From Desulfolutivibrio sulfodismutans DSM 3696 (lineage in GTDB: Bacteria > Desulfobacterota > Desulfovibrionia > Desulfovibrionales > Desulfovibrionaceae), in assembly GCF_013376455.1 (NCBI RefSeq), contig NZ_CP045504.1, positions 1,219,501 to 1,283,500 of the forward strand: DNA of 64,000 nucleotides. Reading direction: 5' to 3'. The position numbers were made by a program, and so were the translations under genes. Under the pieces are notes generated by a model. That model was given only the letters and a program-made list of their open reading frames with translations, ran no database searches and was not told the origin of the DNA. Below, piece by piece: positions 57,865 through 64,000 of this stretch (positions are counted from its first letter, which is position 1; every line of letters starts with the position of its first letter).

Positions 57865-58956
57865 ATGCCCAACACGTCCACCGGCCCTTTCACGCCGCCT
57901 CCCGGCTGCGTACCGGGGCGTCCACCCAGCCGGGTGGACGCCCCGGCCGTTTCCCGCCTGACCACCGATGCCCTGAAGGGCGTTGCCATACTGGGCGTGC
58001 TCCTGTCCCACTACGTCTATCACGAGATAGGCAACCAGCCCATGCTGGTGTCCGCCCTCAACGGTTACCTGGGGCTGTTTTTCGTCATCAGCGGCCTGGG
58101 CATCGAGGCCAGCCTTGAGCGGCGTCTGGCCCAGGGCGTGACGTTCCCGGCCGTAGGCCGCTTCTACCTTGAACGGGCCCTGCGCATTTATCCCGCCTAT
58201 TATCTGGGTCTGTGGACCATGGTGGCCATCTCCGGCAAACCTTACGGTCTGGCCGCCTATACGGGGTACATTTCCCCCTACTGGTTCATTACCAGCATCC
58301 TGCACTGCTACGCGGCCGCCCCGCTCTTCCACTCCATGCTCGGCCGCCTCGGGCCAGGGCGTTTCACCGCCCTGGTCACCCTGGCCGCCCTCGGCCTCAA
58401 TCTGGTCTATCAGGTGTGGCTGCCGCCCTTAGACGAACCCTGGCTGTCGCTTGTCGTCTACAAGAACATTCTCCTGGGCCATCTGCTCTTTTTCGCCTGG
58501 GGCATGGCCATGTACCGGACCAGAAAAACGGCTGTCGACGCTCCCCAAAACACCCTCTCCAGTGCTTCCGGACTGAGGGGCTGGGTTGCGTTCGTCCTGT
58601 GCCTGCCCTTTGCCGGGTTGCTCGCCTCAACGACGCTGTCCCCGCTTGTCAAGGCGGTCAGCGCCGTACTCTATTATCTCATGCTGCTGGCCACGGCCCG
58701 GGCGGCCTTCGAAGGCCGCCTGCCCCTGCCGACAAAACGTCTTCTGTGCGCCATCGGCCGGGCCACGCTGCTCATCTATCTCTTCGAACCCTATTACTAT
58801 TTTTTCGTCGGGGCCCGCATCCTGACCCCCGGAGCCCTGTCCACCCCCTTCCTCTATGCCCTGACCCTGAGCGTCTTCATCCTGCTGTGCATCGTGGCGC
58901 AGCCCGCCTTCGATCTCCTGGCCCGGCTGCCCTTCCGTCTGCGGCCCCGGTCCTGA
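57865..58956 (+). CDS. Acyltransferase family 3-type membrane protein
   Basis: 363 residues with about ten helices. RLTTDALKGVAILGVLLSHYVYH resembles the acyltransferase-3 opening (key: LKGVAILGVLLSHY) with its catalytic His. RFYLERALRIYPAYY is the second family motif. It probably acylates a cell-surface sugar or lipid; acceptor unknown. It follows mlaA closely and may be co-transcribed, suggesting an outer-membrane role. Confidence 0.82.
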   Translation: MPNTSTGPFTPPPGCVPGRPPSRVDAPAVSRLTTDALKGVAILGVLLSHYVYHEIGNQPMLVSALNGYLGLFFVISGLGIEASLERRLAQGVTFPAVGRFYLERALRIYPAYYLGLWTMVAISGKPYGLAAYTGYISPYWFITSILHCYAAAPLFHSMLGRLGPGRFTALVTLAALGLNLVYQVWLPPLDEPWLSLVVYKNILLGHLLFFAWGMAMYRTRKTAVDAPQNTLSSASGLRGWVAFVLCLPFAGLLASTTLSPLVKAVSAVLYYLMLLATARAAFEGRLPLPTKRLLCAIGRATLLIYLFEPYYYFFVGARILTPGALSTPFLYALTLSVFILLCIVAQPAFDLLARLPFRLRPRS

Positions 58957-59089
58957 ACGCCGCCAGCCCCCTGCCTCCCTGAAGGCAAGCCCACCCGGCG
59001 TCTTGGCGGTCGGCCACACCTTGCCTCGGATTCACCCGGCAAGGGCGGAAGGGCGAGTCCGGAACCTGGCACGGCGAAGGGCCGGGCGC

Positions 59090-59124
59090 AAAAAAGCCCC
59101 CCATCCGCATGACGGACGGGGGGC
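59090..59124 (-). terminator. Rho-independent terminator of the qrc operon
   Basis: On the minus strand a 12-bp stem (GCCCCCCGTCCG paired with CGGATGGGGGGC, one G-U) with a 5-base loop is followed by TTTTTT. It lies about 35 bases after qrcD and is the clearest terminator in the window. Confidence 0.92.
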
Positions 59125-59158
59125 TTCGGATTCAGTCCAGGCTGTGGGCCTCGGGAGA

Positions 59159-60403
59159 CTACTTGTTCAGGCGCACTTCCTGGGGAAACAGGGGCAGGTA
59201 GCGGTAGGCCAGGCTCATGATGATGCCGCCGTAGGCCAGGATCATGCATGTGGTGGCCCACTCCGCCCAATTGGGGGCGTAGGTCATCCAGGAATCAAAG
59301 GGCATGACCGGGAAGGCGATGGTCTGCACCGTGAACACGTAGCGGTTGATGATAATGCCCAGGCAGTTGAGGATGCAGGCCCAGTACATGAACGCCGGGC
59401 GACGGCGCAGGGCGGGCACCAGCAAAAAGATCACCGGGACCAGGATGCACACCACCAGTTCCAGGAACATGAGCCACTTGCCGTAGATCATGCCATAGAA
59501 CATCTGGTCGAAGGTCAGCCCGGCCTTGGGCAGAAGGTTGGTGATCCAGGCCCAGGTGTCCAGATACTTCATGACCATGTAGATCAGGAGCATGGTGCCG
59601 CCGATCTTGGCCATGAGCGATTTGACACGGTAGGTGGTCAACTGGCGTCCGGTCATCTTCTCCATGAGGGCGCACACCAAAACCGTCATGCACGGTCCCG
59701 AGGCGATGGCCGAGAGCACGAAGAGGAAGAACGTCCAGGGCCAGATGAAAAAGCCCTCGCGGAAGGCATAGGGGCGGGCGAAGAGCACGCCGTACATGCC
59801 GCCCAGCGATCCCTGGTGGAAGGTGGACAGGAAGGCGCCCAGGCCCGCGAAAAGGGGCATGACCACATGGAAGTTGTGGGCGATGTGGTGCAGAAGCGGG
59901 ATCTTGTTGAGCTGCTTCTGCTCAAATATCAGCGGCACCACCTCGATGATGAGCACGGTCAGGTAGCAGGTGATGCAGAAGATCACTTCGGTGAGCATGG
60001 AATGGACATTGGGATGCCAGTAGCCGAACCATGCCCGCACCGGCTGGCCGATGTCCATGGTCAGGATGAGCATGGCCCCGGAATAACAGATAAACCCGAT
60101 AATGACGGCCAGATTGATGATGTCTTTGAGCTCGTCGATCCGGATGATGTAGCGCAAAAGGCCGGTGAAAAAGGCCCCGGCGCCCAGGGCGATCACCGCC
60201 AGGTCAAAGGTGATCCACAGCCCGAACCCGAAATAGTTGTCCATTCCGGTGACGCCGATGCCGAAGATGAAGATGAACAGGGCGGCCACGACGCCGAAGG
60301 CCAGAACAGCCGCCAGGATCGTAAGCCAGCCCAGGAATTTCCCCAAGCCGCACCGGCTGACCCCTTCGGGATACCAGTTTTTTTCCGCTTCAATGAAGGA
60401 CAT
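59159..60403 (-). CDS. qrcD: QrcD, NrfD-like integral membrane quinone-binding subunit
   Basis: 414 residues with ten transmembrane helices, NrfD/PsrC family. It exchanges electrons with menaquinone in the membrane. Characteristic segments are KNWYPEGVSRCGLGKFLGWL, SMLTEVIFCITCYL and HQGSLGGMYGVLFARPY. The ribosome site TAGGAGG overlaps the qrcC stop codon. Last gene of qrcABCD, followed by a strong terminator. Confidence 0.93.
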   Translation of the reverse strand: MSFIEAEKNWYPEGVSRCGLGKFLGWLTILAAVLAFGVVAALFIFIFGIGVTGMDNYFGFGLWITFDLAVIALGAGAFFTGLLRYIIRIDELKDIINLAVIIGFICYSGAMLILTMDIGQPVRAWFGYWHPNVHSMLTEVIFCITCYLTVLIIEVVPLIFEQKQLNKIPLLHHIAHNFHVVMPLFAGLGAFLSTFHQGSLGGMYGVLFARPYAFREGFFIWPWTFFLFVLSAIASGPCMTVLVCALMEKMTGRQLTTYRVKSLMAKIGGTMLLIYMVMKYLDTWAWITNLLPKAGLTFDQMFYGMIYGKWLMFLELVVCILVPVIFLLVPALRRRPAFMYWACILNCLGIIINRYVFTVQTIAFPVMPFDSWMTYAPNWAEWATTCMILAYGGIIMSLAYRYLPLFPQEVRLNK

Positions 60404-60415
60404 CGTATCCCCCTC

Positions 60416-61180
60416 CTACGCCTTTTCGTTTGGGAGGTAATTATCGCCTTGACGCCGCACCCAGTCGCGCTTGGTCATGTAGTAGACCTGCGGATCGGTG
60501 CCAAGCCGCTCGAGAAGCCGAAAGGCATACTTGCTTCTGGAGAGTTCGTACACCTTGTGCTTGGGATTTTTCAGGTCGCCAAACGCCATGGCGCCGGTGG
60601 GGCACACCTCGACGCAGGCAGGCTTGTATGCGCCGTCCGGAAGGTTGTTCGGATCCTTTCCGGCGATACGGGCGGCATCCTTGGCCTGATTCCAGCGGTG
60701 GTGACAGAAGTGGCACTTCTCCACCACGCCGCGCGGCCGGGTCGAGGTGAACGGGGTGATGGTTTTCTCCATGCCCTCGGGCCAAACCGGATCAAACCAC
60801 CCAAAGTAACGGGAGTGGTAGGGGCAGGCGGCCATGCAGTACCGGCAGCCGATACACCTGGGGTAGATCTGGCTGACGATGCCGCCGTCTTCGTTTTTGT
60901 CCGTGGCCACAACGGGGCACACGGGCACGCACGAGGGGTTTCCGCACTGCATGCAGGGCCGGGGCAGAAACGCCACCTCGGCCTGGGGAAACTCCTTGCC
61001 GTTTTTGAGTTCGTAGACATTCATCCAGGTCAGCGTCCGAAGCTTGTTGGACGCGTCCTGCTCGGGGGCGATATTGTTCTCGGTCTGGCATGCGACCATG
61101 CACGCGCCACAGCCCGTGCATTTGTCGATGTCGATGACCAGACCCCACTTGGTCGCGAATTCCTGATGCGCTGCGCTCAT
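60416..61180 (-). CDS. qrcC: QrcC, four-cluster iron-sulfur subunit
   Basis: 254 residues. DMSO-reductase-type ferredoxin subunit with CTGCGACMVAC, CMQCGNPSCVPVC, CIGCRYCMAAC and a final group around CHFCHHR and CVEVCP, enough for several [4Fe-4S] clusters in the periplasm. Passes electrons between QrcB and QrcD. ATG 61180 with GGGAAG upstream starts the protein at the family's usual length. Confidence 0.93.
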   Translation of the reverse strand: MSAAHQEFATKWGLVIDIDKCTGCGACMVACQTENNIAPEQDASNKLRTLTWMNVYELKNGKEFPQAEVAFLPRPCMQCGNPSCVPVCPVVATDKNEDGGIVSQIYPRCIGCRYCMAACPYHSRYFGWFDPVWPEGMEKTITPFTSTRPRGVVEKCHFCHHRWNQAKDAARIAGKDPNNLPDGAYKPACVEVCPTGAMAFGDLKNPKHKVYELSRSKYAFRLLERLGTDPQVYYMTKRDWVRRQGDNYLPNEKA

Positions 61181-61203
61181 GTCGGCTTCCCTTTGGCTTG
61201 GTT

Positions 61204-63342
61204 TTAGGCGATTTTCACTTCGGAGCCAGCCCAAACGGTCATGCCCGTGCCATCTTCGGCGGAGGCGGCCATGATCTTCAGGAAGTTATCGCCCTTGCCC
61301 TTGGAGAACGCGTCGAAGGCGGTATGTCCGAAGCCCATGGGCACGGCCACAACGCCAGTCATGACGTTTTCGGAGATATGCGCCTTGGCCGGGCAGGAGG
61401 CTCCCGCGCCGGAGAGGGTCACGCTCGATCCCTGGGACAGGCCGTACTTTTTGGCTGTGGCGGCGTTGAGCCGCACAATCGAGGCCCCATCCTTCAAATC
61501 CGTGTCGGGAATGGCGGTCAGGCATTGGGCCGGGAGTCCGGTGGCCGCCGTCCCGGTGCGTTGCTGGGCCATGCCGGCCAGGGACAACTCCGCCTGGGTC
61601 GGCTTCAGGGCCGCCAGCACCTTGGAGGCAAACGAAAGGCCCGTCTGGGCCACCTGGCCGACCTTGACCCAGGCCAGTCCGGCTTCGAGGCTTTTCCACA
61701 ACCCGGCAGGGTCGAAAGCCGGTTTGTCTTTTCCCGCCAGAACCTCCCAGGGCATGGTCTCTTTGGCCACAAAGCCGTCGGATTTGGCCAGAACCGCAGC
61801 CTTTTCCTTGAGGGCCTTCTCCAGGGAGTCGTGCCCCAGGGCCAGGTTCATCTTCTTGGCCGTATCCAGGATGAAATCGGCCGTGGTCTTGGTGTCGAAG
61901 ATGGGAGCCACCAGGGGCTTGACCAGGGTCATGCTGCAAAACGCCGACCCGTAGGGGGTGGCCACATCGTCGAAGCGCTCCAGGGTGAGGGAATTGGGCA
62001 GAATCAGATCGCACATGGCCGCTGTTTCGTCCATGAACGAGGCGAAGCTCACCTTGAAGGGGATTTTTTCCAGGGCAGCGGCCATGGCCCCGGACTGCGG
62101 GAGGCCGTAGGCCGGGTTGGCGGCATAGACGAAAAGCACCTCGGGAGCGGCCGCCTTGCCCTCGCCGACGCCTTTCAGGTAGCCGGGAAGATCGCGGGCC
62201 AAAATCTCCGAAGGCGTTTCCGCGCCGGGGAACACCGCAGGAAGTTCGGGCAGGGCCATGACCCCGCCGGGCTTGTTCATACGGCCAAGCAGCATGTTCA
62301 GGCTCATGCCCGCGATGAAGGCCCCAGGCCCCATGCCCTGTCCCATTTCGGAACCGGGGATGACCAGGGGGGCCTTGGCGGCGGCCAGGTTCTTGGCGAT
62401 ACCGGCCAACACCTCGGGCCCGACGCCGATCAGTTTGGAAACCTTGTCCGGGGAATAGTTGGCCTCGACAAGTTTCTTGAAGTCGGCCATGTCGGCCGCA
62501 TCGGTGGTCGCTCCCGCCTTGAGCAGATGCCAGGCGATGCCCAGGGCCAGCGTGCCCAGATGGGCGGAGGCCACGGGAATCCAGGCATCGCTGACCGACC
62601 CGGTGTGGTTGCGCACCGGCCCGGCGTAGGCGTACTTGGCGGTCTGGTCCTTGCCCAGCGGATGCGAGGCGCAAAAGGCCTTGCGGTTGCGCACCGAAAC
62701 GCCCGAGCCCTCGAAGATGTCCGAGCCCAGGATCAGAACGCAGTCGGCGTTGTCGATGTCAAAGCCCACCCGGCCCTGGCCGCCCATGAGTTTGAATCCG
62801 GCGGCGGCGGGCCCGGCCTCGCCGGGCATGGCGTACATGGCGGCGGAACCGACCTTGGCCAGGAAGGCGGAAAGCGCCTCGCCGACCGTGCCGCCCACGT
62901 CGCCGCTGATGCAGGCCACCTTGTTTCCGGCGGCCTTGCACTTGGCCATAAGCTCCGTCTGGGCCTGCTCCCAGGTGATGGGCTCGAATTTCCCGCCGGA
63001 TTTGCGCATGGGTGTGCGCACCCGGGCGGGGCTGTAGAGCATGTACACCTCGGAGGCCCCGATGGGCGACACGCTGCCCTGGCTGAGCGGATGCTCGGGA
63101 TTGCCGGAAGCCGTGATGGGTTTGCCCCCGGCCAGGGTCACCTTGAGGCCGGTCCCCGAGGGACACAGCTTGCTGGCGGTCGTGGCGAAGGTTACCTCGC
63201 CCCGCGGCACCCGGGGAATCCAGGGCCAGTTCTGGGTCCAAATGGCGGCGTCATCCGCCAGTTTCCAGGGAATGGGGGTGAACAGCGTACCGACGGCGCC
63301 ACCCGCCACGAGTCCGATGAAAGCTCTGCGATCAAGTCCCAC
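61204..63342 (-). CDS. qrcB: QrcB, molybdopterin-oxidoreductase-like subunit
   Basis: 712 residues from GTG 63342 with GGAG upstream. A Tat-type signal DRRAFIGLVAGG leads a molybdopterin-oxidoreductase fold (NADCVLILGSDIFEG, NSLTLERFDDVATPYG). No N-terminal CxxC...C iron-sulfur motif is visible, in line with what is known of QrcB, which keeps the fold but not the cofactor-based catalysis. It is a structural and electron-path subunit between the haem protein QrcA and QrcC. Confidence 0.93.
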   Translation of the reverse strand: MGLDRRAFIGLVAGGAVGTLFTPIPWKLADDAAIWTQNWPWIPRVPRGEVTFATTASKLCPSGTGLKVTLAGGKPITASGNPEHPLSQGSVSPIGASEVYMLYSPARVRTPMRKSGGKFEPITWEQAQTELMAKCKAAGNKVACISGDVGGTVGEALSAFLAKVGSAAMYAMPGEAGPAAAGFKLMGGQGRVGFDIDNADCVLILGSDIFEGSGVSVRNRKAFCASHPLGKDQTAKYAYAGPVRNHTGSVSDAWIPVASAHLGTLALGIAWHLLKAGATTDAADMADFKKLVEANYSPDKVSKLIGVGPEVLAGIAKNLAAAKAPLVIPGSEMGQGMGPGAFIAGMSLNMLLGRMNKPGGVMALPELPAVFPGAETPSEILARDLPGYLKGVGEGKAAAPEVLFVYAANPAYGLPQSGAMAAALEKIPFKVSFASFMDETAAMCDLILPNSLTLERFDDVATPYGSAFCSMTLVKPLVAPIFDTKTTADFILDTAKKMNLALGHDSLEKALKEKAAVLAKSDGFVAKETMPWEVLAGKDKPAFDPAGLWKSLEAGLAWVKVGQVAQTGLSFASKVLAALKPTQAELSLAGMAQQRTGTAATGLPAQCLTAIPDTDLKDGASIVRLNAATAKKYGLSQGSSVTLSGAGASCPAKAHISENVMTGVVAVPMGFGHTAFDAFSKGKGDNFLKIMAASAEDGTGMTVWAGSEVKIA

Positions 63343-63354
63343 TTTTCTCCCCCC

Positions 63355-63924
63355 TTATTTGTGGCAGACGTAGCAGGCGTTGCTGGTGCCCATTGAGGCA
63401 TGGCACCGTTCGCACTCCCACATCTTCATGGTCTGCTTGCTGTAGCCGCTAAGCCTGTTTTCATGATACGGCGGAGGGGAATCCATGTTGGCCACGTCAG
63501 GATGGCACGTGGTGCATTCGAACCCCCTGTGAGCGGCATGGGAGAAGAAGACGTTGTCCGGCTGGTACTGGTAGACGAGCCAAGGAACCTCGATGCCGGG
63601 CTTGGCGTACTGCGTGACGAACTTGTCGATTTCTTTTTCGGCATCCGTCGCGCCGCCGGTTTCATCGGGATGACACTCGGCACAGGAGGCCGTGCTCGGC
63701 AGCCCGATGAACTGACCCGTCTTGGAGAACGTGTGACAGCTTTCACAGTCCAGCCCCTGTTCGGCGTGCACCTTGTGGCTGAACCCGATGGGCTGGGTTT
63801 TCTGGCTGAAAAGAAGCTGTGGGAAAACCCACCAGCCGACGACGAGCGCCCCCACGAAACCGACCAGAAAGAGCAACACGACGCCGCCGACGCCGCCCGC
63901 CTTGTTCGATTGTCTTTCCTCCAT
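63355..63924 (-). CDS. qrcA: QrcA, membrane-anchored multiheme cytochrome c
   Basis: 189 residues. N-terminal helix (about 14-34) anchors it; the periplasmic domain has five CxxCH motifs (CESCH, CAECH, CTTCH, CERCH, CYVCH). It takes electrons from tetraheme cytochrome c3 pools and feeds the Qrc complex, linking hydrogen/formate oxidation to the menaquinone pool used in sulfate respiration. AGGGG lies 3-4 bases before ATG 63924. I recall the family being described with six haems, so one fewer motif than expected is noted separately. First gene of the operon; its promoter lies in the last 76 bases or beyond the edge. Confidence 0.92.
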   Translation of the reverse strand: MEERQSNKAGGVGGVVLLFLVGFVGALVVGWWVFPQLLFSQKTQPIGFSHKVHAEQGLDCESCHTFSKTGQFIGLPSTASCAECHPDETGGATDAEKEIDKFVTQYAKPGIEVPWLVYQYQPDNVFFSHAAHRGFECTTCHPDVANMDSPPPYHENRLSGYSKQTMKMWECERCHASMGTSNACYVCHK

Positions 63925-64000
63925 AATCCCCTGCCCCGTTCGTTGTGGTTCACATAGCATTTCGATAGTACCTACGGCACCGCGCTTTTTAAGCAAGAGC

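Noticed and set aside
61198-63396. 732-codon plus-strand open frame opposite qrcB
   Set aside because: Complete antisense shadow of qrcB with low-complexity Gly/His/Arg composition; same for the frame at 59003-61207.

Overview
The window is high-GC bacterial chromosome with dense gene packing and many ATGA/GTGA/TGATG stop-start overlaps. The best fit is a sulfate-reducing member of the Desulfovibrionaceae. The main evidence is a complete qrcABCD quinone reductase complex, a tetraheme periplasmic cytochrome c, a four-subunit 2-oxoacid:ferredoxin oxidoreductase, an archaeal-type phosphoglycerate mutase, and a Pta-AckA cluster interleaved with GAK-type genes. No rRNA, tRNA, CRISPR array, transposase or prophage was seen. 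This placement is an inference from gene content, not from a marker gene.

Layout. 1-0.6 kb: edge of a membrane-protein operon. 0.8-6.1 kb (minus strand): sirtuin-tolQ-tolR-tolA-tolB-pal, an envelope-constriction operon led by a protein deacylase. 6.3-11.7 kb: small exported and membrane proteins, a radical SAM enzyme, a YitT-type membrane protein, an acyltransferase, and a small AT-rich island. 12-20.8 kb (minus): NMN adenylyltransferase-like gene, apgM, aroE, a 2-oxoacid:ferredoxin oxidoreductase operon, queA, lipB and a DHH phosphoesterase, separated by highly palindromic intergenic repeats. 21-25.6 kb (plus): a HAD-type sugar-phosphatase-like protein and a large hybrid histidine kinase.

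25.8-33.2 kb (minus) is the most interesting block: ATP-grasp enzyme, HprK-related kinase, 2-Cys peroxiredoxin, phosphotransacetylase, acetate kinase and a CofD-like protein in one co-directional run. The outer genes match the families I recall as the uncharacterised 'GAK system'. Their embedding with the acetyl-phosphate/acetate pathway and a peroxidase suggests an unstudied phosphorylation/ligation pathway tied to energy metabolism.

33.3-37.3 kb: small exported Cys protein, a 22-bp minisatellite, rnhA, a TPM-like membrane protein, an orphan LolD-type ATPase divergent from a TesA-type esterase, and coaX. 37.4-48.4 kb: two TetR-controlled ABC-2 exporter operons facing each other (a CecR/YbhGFSR-like set and a simpler four-gene set), separated by a thioesterase and a VapBC-type toxin-antitoxin pair. 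48.6-54.5 kb: a PAS-GGDEF-EAL protein, a partner with degenerate EAL and GGDDF sites, and a tetraheme cytochrome. 55-59 kb: mlaE-mlaD-mlaC-mlaA lipid-transport genes without the ATPase, then an acyltransferase. 59-64 kb (minus): qrcABCD with a strong terminator.

Several intergenic regions share palindromic repeats: a GTGAAC-loop hairpin family (14.8, 17.8 and 45.8 kb), a CCAAAGGGC hairpin family (14.9 and 43.3 kb), and a third structured repeat (15.0 and 54.6 kb). Function calls rest on motif recognition by eye. No database search was run.
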